Shown here: in pieces, positions 38,760 through 47,861 of the stretch | How the letters are laid out: each line of letters begins with the position of its first letter | How positions within the stretch are numbered: position 1 is the stretch's first letter | Origin: a candidate division KSB1 bacterium | GTDB taxonomy: Bacteria > Electryoneota > RPQS01 | Assembly (NCBI GenBank): GCA_016214895.1 | Contig: JACRMR010000002.1 | Location: forward strand, 312,001-376,000 | Direction: 5' to 3' | DNA: 64,000 bases | The notes under the pieces: model-generated | Told to the model about the DNA's origin: nothing | The model's database searches: none | What the model saw: only the letters and a program-made list of their open reading frames with translations | Translations under genes and position numbers: made by a program

Positions 38760-38792
38760 GTTCCTACCTCTTCTCGATACGCCCGTTGCCGT

Positions 38793-38938
38793 TTAGGCGT
38801 GCGCACTGGTCTCAATGACGATCTCGCACGGGGCGATTGTTGTCTCGCATGTCCACTCGTTCGTCGAAATACGCACGTCTTGGATCCCCGGGCCAAGAAT
38901 GTGTACTCCCGATGTCCACAATCGCTGACCAAAATTGA
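38793..38938 (-). pseudogene. Possible 3' remnant of an unknown gene
   Basis: A frame on the same strand as its neighbours reads NFGQRLWTSGVHILGPGIQD then VRISTNEWTCETTIAPCEI and ends at TAA 33 bp upstream of the truncated protease. It has no convincing start and begins just past the MFS stop codon. It may be the tail of a gene lost by rearrangement. No family recognised. Confidence 0.25.
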
Positions 38939-40165
38939 TCAGGCTACGACGTCGGCGGGGTGAGTCGTTGGAGTGTCGCGAAGCAGGGATCGCATCATGC
39001 CGGGAAGCCTGATGATCGCGGCGATGAAAATGATGACCAGCACAGCGGCACCGACCCAATAGGGGGCTGACGGAGTGAAGCGCTGGAAGAGGTAGGTGCC
39101 GCAGGGCGGGCCGACGGTCCTTCCCAGAGCGCCGAGGCCCTGCGCGACCCCGAGCGTCGCGCCCTGTTTCGCTGCCGATGCGCTGCGCGAAATCAGCGAC
39201 GATAACGCCGGATTCGAGAGCGCCGATCCCAGGGCATAAAGCGGCACGACCGCAACCATCTGCGCGACCGTCGTGACCAGTCCATTCAACAACAGACCAA
39301 TCGCCATCAGCAATACACCGGCGAGCGCGAGATTGACTTCGCCGAACCGGCGAGTTAGCCGGCCCGTCATCAAGCCCTGCACAACCGCGGCAATGATCCC
39401 CACTTCGCCCAGCAATGCCCCTACGCCGAAGGCACCCAACCCGACACGATGCTCGCTGAATAGCGCGAAGGTCGATTCCATGTTGGAGAACGCGAAGACA
39501 TGCATGAAGAAGATCACGAGTAGGAATGCGAGACGCGGATCACCAAACGTCTCCCGGAGGCGCGTGGGATTCAAATAGGATGGTGTGATGCGGCGGTTGT
39601 GCTCATGCAATGTTTCGGGAAGGCTGAACCAAGCCCAAATGAAGTTTGCCCCGGCCAAACCGGCGGCAATGATCGCAGGAAAGCCATAACCGTAGCGTGT
39701 GAGCAATCCGCCCATCGCCGGGCCGAAAATGAACCCAAGGCCGAACGCCGCTCCAATCAGGCCCATGCCCTTCGCGCGATCCTCAGGTGCAGTAGAATCG
39801 GCAATATAGGCCTGCGCGGTAGGCAGCGATGCGCTGGAGAAGATCCCGGCGATCGTTCGCGCGACGAACAGGAGCGTCAGGCTCTCCGCGAGGCCGAAGA
39901 CCAGAAATGCCGCGCACGAGCCGACGAGACTCATGAGGATGATCGGTCTCCGACCGACACGGTCGGAGACTCGCCCCCAGAATGGCGCAAACAGGAACTG
40001 CATCAGGCTGTAGCTCATCGAGAGCAGCCCAATCGTCAAGGGAGAAGCCCCATAGCTTTCGGCGTAGAAGGGTAAGGCCGGAAGTACCAACCCGAAGCCG
40101 AGCAGGTCGATGAAGATCGTAATGAAGATGATCGAGAGGGGCGAGAGTCGGCGTATGGAGTTCAT
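38939..40165 (-). CDS. MFS transporter, TetA/multidrug type
   Basis: A 12-span major facilitator of 408 residues. The N-terminal motif is FITIFIDLLGFGLVLPALPFYAESYGASPLTIGLL, followed by the loop 2-3 motif A, GRVSDRVGRRPIILMSLVGS, and motif C-like GLGFIFGPAMGGLLTRYG, which is typical of drug-proton antiporters. The ATG at 40165 fits the start of the first helix. The promoter just upstream (40172-40200) places the transcript start at or next to this ATG, suggesting leaderless translation. Confidence 0.9.
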   Translation of the reverse strand: MNSIRRLSPLSIIFITIFIDLLGFGLVLPALPFYAESYGASPLTIGLLSMSYSLMQFLFAPFWGRVSDRVGRRPIILMSLVGSCAAFLVFGLAESLTLLFVARTIAGIFSSASLPTAQAYIADSTAPEDRAKGMGLIGAAFGLGFIFGPAMGGLLTRYGYGFPAIIAAGLAGANFIWAWFSLPETLHEHNRRITPSYLNPTRLRETFGDPRLAFLLVIFFMHVFAFSNMESTFALFSEHRVGLGAFGVGALLGEVGIIAAVVQGLMTGRLTRRFGEVNLALAGVLLMAIGLLLNGLVTTVAQMVAVVPLYALGSALSNPALSSLISRSASAAKQGATLGVAQGLGALGRTVGPPCGTYLFQRFTPSAPYWVGAAVLVIIFIAAIIRLPGMMRSLLRDTPTTHPADVVA

Positions 40166-40171
40166 GAACGG

Positions 40172-40200
40172 AATGTACGAACTTCCCGCCACAATGTAAA
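40172..40200 (-). promoter_or_regulatory. Promoter of the MFS gene, leaderless geometry
   Basis: On the minus strand TTTACA (40200-40195), 17 bp, TACATT (40177-40172). The -10 ends 6 nt before the ATG. It shares the 16-bp plus-strand sequence aatgtacgaacttccc with the promoter at 3506-3534. Confidence 0.6.
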
Positions 40201-40245
40201 GGCTGTCTGCTGCATGGTTTAGGTGGCACAGCGAGCTTCAAACCG

Positions 40246-40274
40246 TTGCAAATGTTGGGGATTCTACCTATATT
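40246..40274 (+). promoter_or_regulatory. Sigma70-type promoter of tRNA-Leu and tig
   Basis: TTGCAA (40246-40251), 17-bp spacer, TATATT (40269-40274). The tRNA starts 9 nt after the -10, so transcription would begin within a few bases of the mature 5' end. Confidence 0.75.
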
Positions 40275-40283
40275 TAAGGTTCC

Positions 40284-40367
40284 GCGAGAGTGGCGGAACT
40301 GGCAGACGCGCCAGACTTAGGATCTGGTGCCCGAAAGGGCTTGGGGGTTCGAGTCCCCCCTTTCGCA
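40284..40367 (+). tRNA. tRNA-Leu (UAG anticodon)
   Basis: An 84-nt cloverleaf: acceptor GCGAGAG pairs with CTTTCGC (one G-T pair), anticodon stem CCAGA/TCTGG with loop CTTAGGA giving UAG, a long variable arm GTGCCCGAAAGGGCTT, and T arm GGGGGTTCGAGTCCCCC. The long variable arm and A discriminator fit leucine. CCA is not encoded. The trigger factor GTG is 21 nt downstream. Confidence 0.95.
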
Positions 40368-40388
40368 CAGCTTAAATCGGAGCATTTT

Positions 40389-41705
40389 GTGGAATTACAA
40401 GTCGAAAAAGAGCAGACCAGTCCGGTCGAATACGTCCTGAAAGTGACGGTCCCGGCGGATACGGTAGCCGAACGGGTAGAATCGGCGATTGACACGATTG
40501 CCCGAAAGGCACAGATTCCGGGATTCCGGGTGGGAAAGGTGCCGCGCAGTGTGGTCGTTTCCAAGTACGGTTCGGCCGTCACGACGGAAACGGTGCAGGA
40601 ACTGCTGCAAGAGGCATATCGCGCCGCCCTCGAGCAATCGGCACTCTTTCCGGTTACTCCGGGCCAGATGAGCGACATCCAGTTCGACAAAGGATCGCCA
40701 TTGTCGTTCAAGGCCAAGGTCGAGGTTCTGCCCGAATTTGACCTGCCGGAGATGAGCGATATTTCCGTCGAGCGATTGGAGCCTGAGGCCGGTGACGAAG
40801 ATGTGATGAACGCACTTGACAATCTCCGCGAAGCGAACGGTACGTTACTGCCCAGCGAATCTGGCGCGACAGAGGAGAGCACGATTACCGCGGATTTCCA
40901 GGAATTGGACGCGGGCGGCGTCCCGGTGATCGGTCGTGTGCAGCGGGACATCGAACTTGACCTGCGGCGGATCAATCTTGGCGAGGATTTTGCTTCCAAA
41001 GTCCAAGGGATTCAAGCCGGGCAGGCGTTCGTGGCGGAGATTCCCATACAAGGCGGCAAGGCGGAGCAGCCGAAATCAACCCGGATGCAAATCACCGTGA
41101 AGACGGTCAAGGAACGGGAGTTGCCCCCGCTGGACGACGACTTCGCCAGGACGATTAATCCGCAGGTGGAGTCGCTGGCTGCGCTGAGATCCGATTTGAA
41201 GAAGTTCATCGAGGCTCGCGCCGCGCATCGGGCGCGCGATGCGATGTACAAGCAGATCGTGGAAGCGCTGCTGCGCAAAGTGGAGTTTCCGGTTCCGCCG
41301 CGATTGGTCGAAGACTATCTGGATCGGGCCACGCACGACGCGGTGCACCACGCCGAGCACAAGCCGGGAGAGCAGGAGATCACGGAGTTCCGCGAGAAGC
41401 ATCGTGGATCCGCGGTCTGGAACATGCGGTGGTACCTGATGCGCAACCGGCTGGTACAAGAGGAAAAACTCGACGTCCCGAAACTCGAACTCGATGCGGA
41501 AATCGAACGGTTGGCGCAGATCGAAGGCTATCCCGTCGACGAATTCAAGGACAACCTGAGCAAAGAACAGCGAGAGCACGTGCGCGAGGACATCCTCGAA
41601 CGCAAAGTGTTTCAGTACCTGGAGGAGCAGGTGACCGTGGTGCCGCGCAAGCTGTCACTCGCCGAGTTCGAAGGCCGGACCCCGGGCCGAATCATCACAC
41701 CCTGA
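40389..41705 (+). CDS. tig: Trigger factor
   Basis: Ribosome-associated chaperone of 438 residues from the GTG at 40389 with CGGAG upstream. An N-terminal ribosome-binding domain has [14 protein letters not shown] (the GFRxGxxP signature), a middle PPIase-like FKBP region with DFQELDAGG and VPVIGRV, and a long helical C-terminal domain. In-frame sequence upstream runs through the tRNA and is not coding. It is followed by clpP and clpX, the common order. Confidence 0.96.
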   Translation: MELQVEKEQTSPVEYVLKVTVPADTVAERVESAIDTIARKAQIPGFRVGKVPRSVVVSKYGSAVTTETVQELLQEAYRAALEQSALFPVTPGQMSDIQFDKGSPLSFKAKVEVLPEFDLPEMSDISVERLEPEAGDEDVMNALDNLREANGTLLPSESGATEESTITADFQELDAGGVPVIGRVQRDIELDLRRINLGEDFASKVQGIQAGQAFVAEIPIQGGKAEQPKSTRMQITVKTVKERELPPLDDDFARTINPQVESLAALRSDLKKFIEARAAHRARDAMYKQIVEALLRKVEFPVPPRLVEDYLDRATHDAVHHAEHKPGEQEITEFREKHRGSAVWNMRWYLMRNRLVQEEKLDVPKLELDAEIERLAQIEGYPVDEFKDNLSKEQREHVREDILERKVFQYLEEQVTVVPRKLSLAEFEGRTPGRIITP

Positions 41706-41782
41706 ACACGACAGTAGTTCCCGTCGCGGACCGGGCGTTCGCGACGACACACGATACTCATCATCCTGGAGACACAATCAGC

Positions 41783-42388
41783 ATGACACTCGTTCCGATG
41801 GTCATTGAGCAGACGGGGCGCGGCGAACGCGCGTTCGACATCTATTCCCGGCTGCTCAAAGAACGGATCATATTTCTGGGCACCGCAATCGACGATCATA
41901 TTGCCAGCCTGATCATCGCGCAGCTGCTGTTTCTCGCGGCGGAAGATCCGGAGAAAGACATCAGCTTGTACATCAACAGCCCGGGCGGCGTCGTGACCTC
42001 GGGATTGGCCATCTACGATACCATGCAGCACATCAAGCCTGACGTGGCGACGATTTGCATCGGTCAGGCCGCGTCGATGGGGGCGTTTCTGCTGGCCGCG
42101 GGCGCGGCGGGGAAACGCAGCGTACTGCCGAACTCGCGCATCATGATCCACCAACCGGCGGGCGGCGCACAGGGCCAGGCCAGCGACATCGACATTCAGG
42201 CGAAGGAAATCCTGAAGATCCGCGCGAGACTGAACGAGATTCTGGCGAAGCACTCGGGCCAGCCGATTGAGCGCATCGAAAAGGACACGGACCGCAACTA
42301 TTTCATGTCCGCCGAGGAAGCCAAGGCCTACGGTCTCGTCGATGAGATCATCTTCCCGCGGGCCGTCAAAATGAAGGCAACGAGCTAA
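41783..42388 (+). CDS. clpP: ATP-dependent Clp protease proteolytic subunit
   Basis: 201 residues with the catalytic Ser98 in [11 protein letters not shown], His123 in [11 protein letters not shown] and the Asp of DTDRNYFM near the C-terminus, numbering like model ClpP. The start region [22 protein letters not shown] is typical. It forms the tetradecameric peptidase used by ClpX encoded next. Confidence 0.98.
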   Translation: MTLVPMVIEQTGRGERAFDIYSRLLKERIIFLGTAIDDHIASLIIAQLLFLAAEDPEKDISLYINSPGGVVTSGLAIYDTMQHIKPDVATICIGQAASMGAFLLAAGAAGKRSVLPNSRIMIHQPAGGAQGQASDIDIQAKEILKIRARLNEILAKHSGQPIERIEKDTDRNYFMSAEEAKAYGLVDEIIFPRAVKMKATS

Positions 42389-42390
42389 TC

Positions 42391-43626
42391 TTGAGTACGG
42401 ACCAATTCGAGCAATTCTGCTCGTTCTGCGGTCGCACCGAATCGCAGGTCGCGACCCTGATCAAGCACCACGAAGGGATCGCGATTTGCGATATGTGCGT
42501 GGAGCACGCCCATCAGATCGTCGCGCTGTCGCGCGGCAGCAAGAAATCGCTGCAACTCGACAAGTTCCCGACGCCGCGCGAACTCAAGCGCAAGCTGGAC
42601 GACTATGTGATCGGCCAGGACGACGCCAAACGCAAGATCTGTGTCGCCGTGTACAATCACTACAAACGAATCGGACGCGACGATTTCGGCAGTGACGTTG
42701 AGTTAGAGAAGTCCAACATCCTCTTGATCGGGCCGACGGGTACCGGGAAGACGCTGCTGGCGCAGACGCTGGCGAGATTCCTGCAAGTGCCGTTCGCGAT
42801 CGCCGATGCCACGACGCTGACGGAAGCGGGTTATGTTGGCGAGGATGTCGAGAACGTGCTGGTGCGACTGCTGCAAGCCGCCGATTACGACCTGGCGCGG
42901 GCGGAAATGGGGATCGTCTATATCGACGAAATCGACAAGATCGCGCGCAAGGATACGAACGTGTCGATCACGCGCGATGTGTCGGGTGAAGGTGTGCAGC
43001 AGGCGCTGCTGAAGATCCTGGAGGGCACGGTGGCCTCGCTGCCGCCGCAGGGCGGTCGGAAGCATCCCGAACAGAAGCTCGTCCAGATGAACACCAAGAG
43101 CATTCTGTTTATCTGCGGCGGGGCGTTCGAGGGGTTGGACAAGATCGTGGCCACACGCATTAACCGTCAGCAAATCGGTTTCGGCTCGGAAGCCGTCGGC
43201 ACCTCCGAGCGTGGCAGGATTCTTGGGCAGGTCAGCTTCGAGGATCTGCACGGGTTCGGATTGATTCCGGAATTGATCGGCAGGCTGCCCGTCGTTTCCA
43301 CGCTGGAGCCGCTGTCCGATGACGCGCTGATGCGAATTCTGACGGAACCACGCAACTCACTGGTCAAGCAGTTCGCTCGCTTGTTCGAGATGGAGGGCGT
43401 CAAATTGACCTTTGAGCCGGACGCGCTCAGCCGAATCATTGCGCTGGCGCAGAGTCGGAAGACGGGCGCGCGCGCGCTGCGCTCGATCGTCGAGGAGAGT
43501 CTGACCGACGTGTTATTTGACATTCCGAGTCGCAAGGATGTGGCCGAAGTGGTCGTGACCGCGAAGTCCATCGATCATTTGGAACCCGCGCGGCTGATTC
43601 CCGCCAAGAAGCGAAAGAGCGCTTGA
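42391..43626 (+). CDS. clpX: ATP-dependent Clp protease ATP-binding subunit ClpX
   Basis: 411-residue AAA+ unfoldase. The N-terminal zinc finger has Cys10, Cys13, Cys33 and Cys36; the Walker A is GPTGTGKT, Walker [12 protein letters not shown], and the IGF-type ClpP loop is QQIGFGSE. It starts at TTG 42391, 2 nt after the clpP stop. Confidence 0.98.
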   Translation: MSTDQFEQFCSFCGRTESQVATLIKHHEGIAICDMCVEHAHQIVALSRGSKKSLQLDKFPTPRELKRKLDDYVIGQDDAKRKICVAVYNHYKRIGRDDFGSDVELEKSNILLIGPTGTGKTLLAQTLARFLQVPFAIADATTLTEAGYVGEDVENVLVRLLQAADYDLARAEMGIVYIDEIDKIARKDTNVSITRDVSGEGVQQALLKILEGTVASLPPQGGRKHPEQKLVQMNTKSILFICGGAFEGLDKIVATRINRQQIGFGSEAVGTSERGRILGQVSFEDLHGFGLIPELIGRLPVVSTLEPLSDDALMRILTEPRNSLVKQFARLFEMEGVKLTFEPDALSRIIALAQSRKTGARALRSIVEESLTDVLFDIPSRKDVAEVVVTAKSIDHLEPARLIPAKKRKSA

Positions 43627-43660
43627 TTCACTGAACACCAGCGTGGGCGGCAACTACTCC

Positions 43661-45559
43661 ATGAAAGGTGACGGCAGGTGTTTGTCCGTCACCTTTTTGC
43701 TCATCACGGTAATGCTGGCGGCGGGTTCGTCGCCGGTGCAGGGTGCGCTGCGACCGCCGGCGGAAGTCGCCGCCGTGGACAGCGTGTCGAGCGCCGCCGA
43801 AAAGGGAATCGAGCTGATTCGATTCACGCAATATGCCGGATGGAATCAACGCGTGGACGCGAACGGCAGAGCGTTGGCCTATGTCAAGTGGCGAACCGAT
43901 CAACGATTCGCGGATCAGGATGTGGATCGGATTCGGCAGGATGGACGCTGGTATGCCGGTGGAACGAGGCGCGGCCTGTCCATGCTGGATTTCTGGGTCG
44001 GGGCGGAAGGTGAGCACTTCGACGATCGGCCGAAGCGAACGCATTCCAAACCCGGTGACAAAGCCGACCTGCAGCCGCGCGACGCCGGGATTGTCACTGA
44101 ACCGCTCAAACTCATTCAAACCGCGGCGAGCGCCGTCAGAATCCTGCGCGGCGGCGGGGGGATCGTGCTCACTCCGCTGCGCGGCGTGCGGGCAACGGTG
44201 GGCAGCGGCGCGGTCGAAGACCGGCGAATCGCACGAGTCGAGAATGGTCTTGGCGTATGGAGTTCCATGCGCGCCGACAGCATCATGATCGGCGGATACG
44301 AACAGCATGCCAGCGCGGAATACAATCGTGAGACGCCGCGCAATCACGCGAATACCGATCTGATGGGGCGGTATCAGGTGTACCGCGAGTTCTTTCCCGG
44401 AAACTCGAATCGCGCGGACGCCGCCGGAACACTGTACCGCCGGGATATCTACCTCGATGCGTCCGACTTGCTGTCGCGGCGCAAGGATGAGCACTACGAA
44501 ATCCGCGACGTGCTCAACTATCAGGTGCACCGCCTGCTGGATGCGGAGTTCAGCGGCGAAATCGAGCACGACCGAACCACACAAGCCGGAGCCGGCAGCG
44601 CGGATTTCAAACTCGAAGAGAACCAGACCGGTTTCGGCGCGAAACTTGCCGCGCGGTCGAGCGACTACGCGGGGACACTGGGGATCGACCTGCGCCAGGT
44701 GACGCAGACGATCCGCGGCGAAGTCCTGCAGGGGCTCAAGACCGATCTGCTGCTGAACGGGAGCGCGCCCGCGCCACTATCTTCACGCCTACGACTGCGT
44801 TTGTTGGTCTCGAAATACCGGCTGGATACGCGCAGCGAAAGCAATCATGATGACCGCGACGAATTGCGATACACCGGAGAGGCCGTGTGGACGAAGCCGC
44901 TGTTCACCACGATGATCTTCGAATGGCATGGGTCGGTGATGCTGGATCATCTGGTCTATGTCTTCGCGGAGAACTCGGCCAATAACCGTTGGACGCGCTA
45001 TCTTGTGACCGGGACGAGGCTGCGATATCGACCGGCAGCGTCAATCGACAACTTTCTGCGGGCCAATGTCTCGGCCAACTACTCCGATTACGATTTCGAA
45101 ACGAATTCGCGCACGACACGATCGACCGTGTTTCGCCGACTGACACTGGGCGACTCCACTCGAGTCCAAGTCAGCGGCAGGACCGCGGCGCGATTCAACG
45201 TCGCCGGACAGATCGAGGAGTTCGGCAGATTGTACTGGGATTCGTTTGAAGAGGAACGCAGCGACGAGACCCGCTCGTACAGTGCATCCGCGGAGGCGGT
45301 CTTCACTCTGAATCCCCGGGACGAAATCGCGGCCGGCGGATTATGGGACAGCCGTCGCAGCCTGCGCTTTCCCGAGCATGTCGGTGATCCCGAACTGGTT
45401 TATCAAGAATATCAGACTTACGGTCCGGTGGGATCGCTGCGGCACGAGGGAGCGCAGTTGACGATTCGCATCAGCGCACGAGCGCTGCGTCAACTGCGGT
45501 TGGAGCAACCGGATCGCTGGCTGTACACCGGGGAGGCGGTAGTGGCATGGAGATTCTGA
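43661..45559 (+). CDS. Predicted outer-membrane beta-barrel protein, function unknown
   Basis: I do not recognise a family. From the ATG at 43661 it is 632 residues with a signal peptide (LSVTFLLITVMLAAGSSPVQG) and long alternating-polarity stretches in the second half (for example RLRLRLLVSKYRLDT, TRLRYRPAASIDNFLRANVSANYSDY). It ends in Phe (VVAWRF), the usual last residue of outer-membrane barrels. The first third is soluble-looking. A GTG at 43643 would add 6 residues. It sits between clpX and rsmE, overlapping rsmE by 13 nt, so expression may be coupled to them. Confidence 0.75.
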   Translation: MKGDGRCLSVTFLLITVMLAAGSSPVQGALRPPAEVAAVDSVSSAAEKGIELIRFTQYAGWNQRVDANGRALAYVKWRTDQRFADQDVDRIRQDGRWYAGGTRRGLSMLDFWVGAEGEHFDDRPKRTHSKPGDKADLQPRDAGIVTEPLKLIQTAASAVRILRGGGGIVLTPLRGVRATVGSGAVEDRRIARVENGLGVWSSMRADSIMIGGYEQHASAEYNRETPRNHANTDLMGRYQVYREFFPGNSNRADAAGTLYRRDIYLDASDLLSRRKDEHYEIRDVLNYQVHRLLDAEFSGEIEHDRTTQAGAGSADFKLEENQTGFGAKLAARSSDYAGTLGIDLRQVTQTIRGEVLQGLKTDLLLNGSAPAPLSSRLRLRLLVSKYRLDTRSESNHDDRDELRYTGEAVWTKPLFTTMIFEWHGSVMLDHLVYVFAENSANNRWTRYLVTGTRLRYRPAASIDNFLRANVSANYSDYDFETNSRTTRSTVFRRLTLGDSTRVQVSGRTAARFNVAGQIEEFGRLYWDSFEEERSDETRSYSASAEAVFTLNPRDEIAAGGLWDSRRSLRFPEHVGDPELVYQEYQTYGPVGSLRHEGAQLTIRISARALRQLRLEQPDRWLYTGEAVVAWRF

Positions 45560-46266
45560 CCCGTGAATGGGGTGAGTTCGTGTACGCACCGCCCGAAGCA
45601 AGAACCGGCGATCTGGTCAGGCTTCCGACGGCGGAGGAGCATCATCTGTATGACGTGTTGCGGTTCAAAGTCGGGGCGAAGGCGCGGGTTACTGACGGGG
45701 CCGGATGTGTGTACGACTGCGAAGTGCAGAGCGATCGCACGCTCCGAATCCTACAGGAGCACCGCGAATTCGGCGAGGCCACGATGCGTTTGACGCTGGT
45801 GATGGCCGTGCTGAAAGGCGATACGAACAAAGCGGTGGTCGATAACGCGACTCAACTCGGAGCGGTTAGGATTCGATTCTTCCACGGCGCGCGCAGCGAG
45901 GGGCGGATGGACGAATCCAAGGTTGATAAGCTGAGACGGGTCGCACTGGTGGCGGTCAAACAGTGCGGGCGGGCACGGCTGCCGAGCATCGAATGCTGTC
46001 GTGACCTGACGGCGGCGTTGGGCCGGTCGGATGAGGGCGCGGCGCGGTACATCGCGCATCCACTGAGCAACAGTCCGGGTGGTTCGCCCGGTGGCGCGAT
46101 GAACGTCGAGATTCTGGTCGGACCCGAAGGCGGATTCACGGACAGCGAGGCGCAGGCGGCGATGGACGCCGGCTACGAACCGCTGGACTTGGGTGTACGG
46201 CGATTGCGAGCGGAATGCGCGGCTGCTGCCGCGATTACCACACTGGTGCAAGCGACTCGGCCGTAG
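45547..46266 (+). CDS. rsmE: 16S rRNA (uracil1498-N3)-methyltransferase
   Basis: A SPOUT methyltransferase of 239 residues that modifies U1498 of 16S rRNA. Motifs are EEHHLYDVLRFKVGAKARVTDGAG, the SAM-knot ILVGPEGGFTDSEAQAAMDAGY, and the C-terminal LDLGVRRLRAECAAAAAITTL (usual LGxRILRxETA). The His-His-rich N-terminal PUA-like region is typical. Last gene of the tig run. Confidence 0.95.
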   Translation: MEILTREWGEFVYAPPEARTGDLVRLPTAEEHHLYDVLRFKVGAKARVTDGAGCVYDCEVQSDRTLRILQEHREFGEATMRLTLVMAVLKGDTNKAVVDNATQLGAVRIRFFHGARSEGRMDESKVDKLRRVALVAVKQCGRARLPSIECCRDLTAALGRSDEGAARYIAHPLSNSPGGSPGGAMNVEILVGPEGGFTDSEAQAAMDAGYEPLDLGVRRLRAECAAAAAITTLVQATRP

Positions 46267-46297
46267 GCAACCCGACAGGGGAGAGGCGCTAACGAAG

Positions 46298-46330
46298 CAG
46301 GCACCGCGGGGGCGGTGCCTGTTCACTTTT
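46298..46330 (+). terminator. Rho-independent terminator between rsmE and the FlgM-like gene
   Basis: A perfect 10-bp stem CAGGCACCGC / GCGGTGCCTG with a GGGG loop, followed on the plus strand by TTCACTTTT. The converging small gene ends in the same stretch, so it may serve both strands. Confidence 0.75.
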
Positions 46331-46529
46331 CGGCGGAAGTCCGGGGGACCCCGACATCATCGAGCATCCGGCGCGCGAGTTCCTGCAGCACCTCGGGTCG
46401 ATCATAATACGCGTGCCGGATGCGCGCGTGCAGGCTTCGCGCGAGCTCGCCCGTCAGCGGGGACTCGCCGCCGCCGGCATGGCGCTGAGTGTGTTCATTC
46501 CGGGCTTCGCCCTTGCGAAATCGAATCAT
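46323..46529 (-). CDS. Small FlgM-like protein (possible anti-sigma factor)
   Basis: A 68-residue frame downstream of the HD-GYP gene. Its C-terminal half, ARSLHARIRHAYYDRPEVLQELARRMLDDVG, resembles the helix-turn of FlgM-type anti-sigma-28 proteins (I..G.Y..p.v.e.lA..ll). The first half is not recognisable. The match is pattern based and short. No flagellar gene occurs in the window, so another role is equally possible. Confidence 0.4.
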   Translation of the reverse strand: MIRFRKGEARNEHTQRHAGGGESPLTGELARSLHARIRHAYYDRPEVLQELARRMLDDVGVPRTSAEK

Positions 46530-46574
46530 GGCGGGGTCGGGGTCACCATTGCGATGGACGGACGCGTGTTCTTG

Positions 46575-47702
46575 TCACATTATCGGCTGCTCCTGAAGTT
46601 TCTTGACGAGTTGACTCGCGTACACACCGGACCTGTTAGACGGACCCATCACATAGGCGAGAAGTCGCAACATTTCGCCGTCGAGTTCCTGCGACATGCG
46701 CTGATGTATGAAGGTCATCGCATCGAAGCCGCGCATGGCCGGTTTGTAGGAGCGGTGAGAAGTCAGCGCGTCATAGATATCGACGACGGAGCAGATTCGG
46801 GTCGGGAGCGAGATTCGGGCCGATGGCAACCGACGCGGATAGCCGTTGCCATTCAGCTTCTCATGATGGTCGTGTATGATCTCCAGCGCCATCGGGACCA
46901 ACTGCTGATGGCACTGCATCAAGCTGACCCCGTGCTCCGGATGTCTCTCCAACTGTTTCAGTTCGGAAACCGAGAGCATTCCCGGCTTGTTCAGAATGTA
47001 GGTGGGCACGCGACTCTTCCCGATATCGTGCAGGAGCAGGCCGAGGGAAAGGTCGCGCAGCTCTTCCTCATTCTTATGGCCGGTTTCCAGCAGCAAGCCA
47101 GTCCCAAGCACCGCGACGTGCACACTGTGCGTATAAAGGCTGTAATCGAGCGCGAAAAGCGCGGCCATGGTCCTGACCATGGCCGGTTCACTGGCCAGCA
47201 GCGCCACCGAGTGCGCCATGAGTTTGCGATTTGTATTCACCAGCACGGGGGAATCCGGGCGCTCAAACGTGGAGCGGACAATTGCGCTCGTGGTCGTGTA
47301 CAGGATCTCGGACTTCTTCTCCGGGGGCGTCGTCGCGGACAACAGCATCTTGCCGATAGTCTTGTCCACAAATGTGTGATAGGCCTCGATATCGCGCTCC
47401 TTGATGAAGAGCGTATCGATCCCCTTCGCGATCAGCTCCCGGCGCTTGACTCCGGTCAACTCGATGTTGGCGGACTTGTAAAGGTGATAACGCACTCCGG
47501 AGCGCCCCGGGATCGCAATGTAGAGCTCGAAATGCGCCTCACTGTCCGGGGGCAACGTGGCCAGCGGAGCGGGGTGGAAGACGGCGGTTTCTTCCGTGTC
47601 GGCGGGGCGGGAGCGAGGATCTGCGATCATGGCCGCGCCGCCCGGTGTGTCAGTGTCGTTGAAAGAGAAGAGTTCATCTGCCGAATGGCGGGCAAAGTGC
47701 AT
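46575..47702 (-). CDS. HD-GYP domain protein (putative c-di-GMP phosphodiesterase)
   Basis: A 375-residue protein with an N-terminal PilZ-like/unknown region (about 50-130), then an HD-GYP domain (about 170-360): YTHSVHVAVLGTGL, LSLGLLLHDIGKSRVP (HD), MALEIIHDHHEKLNGNGYPRRL (the GYP loop), and ICSVVDIYDALTSHRSYKPAM. All motif residues for metal and c-di-GMP binding appear present. The first ATG (47702) is only 13 nt past a terminator; an ATG at 47630 (MIADPRSRP) may be the true start. Confidence 0.88.
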   Translation of the reverse strand: MHFARHSADELFSFNDTDTPGGAAMIADPRSRPADTEETAVFHPAPLATLPPDSEAHFELYIAIPGRSGVRYHLYKSANIELTGVKRRELIAKGIDTLFIKERDIEAYHTFVDKTIGKMLLSATTPPEKKSEILYTTTSAIVRSTFERPDSPVLVNTNRKLMAHSVALLASEPAMVRTMAALFALDYSLYTHSVHVAVLGTGLLLETGHKNEEELRDLSLGLLLHDIGKSRVPTYILNKPGMLSVSELKQLERHPEHGVSLMQCHQQLVPMALEIIHDHHEKLNGNGYPRRLPSARISLPTRICSVVDIYDALTSHRSYKPAMRGFDAMTFIHQRMSQELDGEMLRLLAYVMGPSNRSGVYASQLVKKLQEQPIM

Positions 47703-47714
47703 GCCCCGAAAGAC

Positions 47715-47745
47715 AATCGACCCGGTCGCGAGGACCGGGTCGATT
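47715..47745 (-). terminator. Terminator after tRNA-Lys
   Basis: A perfect 13-bp inverted repeat (AATCGACCCGGTC / GACCGGGTCGATT, 5-nt loop) lies 3 nt past the tRNA 3' end. On the minus strand GTCTTT follows. Confidence 0.65.
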
Positions 47746-47748
47746 TTG

Positions 47749-47821
47749 TGAGGGCACCGGGACTCGAACCCGGGACACCCGCCTTAAAAGGGCGGTGCTC
47801 TACCTACTGAGCTATGCCCTC
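47749..47821 (-). tRNA. tRNA-Lys (UUU anticodon)
   Basis: A 73-nt cloverleaf on the minus strand: acceptor GAGGGCA/TGCCCTC, D arm with AGCTCAGTAGGTAGAGC, anticodon stem CCGCC/GGCGG and loop CTTTTAA giving UUU, T arm CCGGGTTCGAGTCCCGG, discriminator A. CCA is not encoded. It follows purA by 40 bp. Confidence 0.96.
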
Positions 47822-47861
47822 TCGTCTCGCAATTCGCAATGCCGTGTTGCCAGATACCACT

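Noticed and set aside
47162-47184. Inverted repeat GGCCATGGTC..ACCATGGCC inside the HD-GYP gene
   Set aside because: It lies in conserved coding sequence and is explained by codons for MVRTMA; no sign of function as DNA.
46413-47810. 465-codon plus-strand open frame opposite the HD-GYP gene
   Set aside because: The minus strand carries full HD-GYP motifs and the plus frame runs through tRNA-Lys; no recognisable content.
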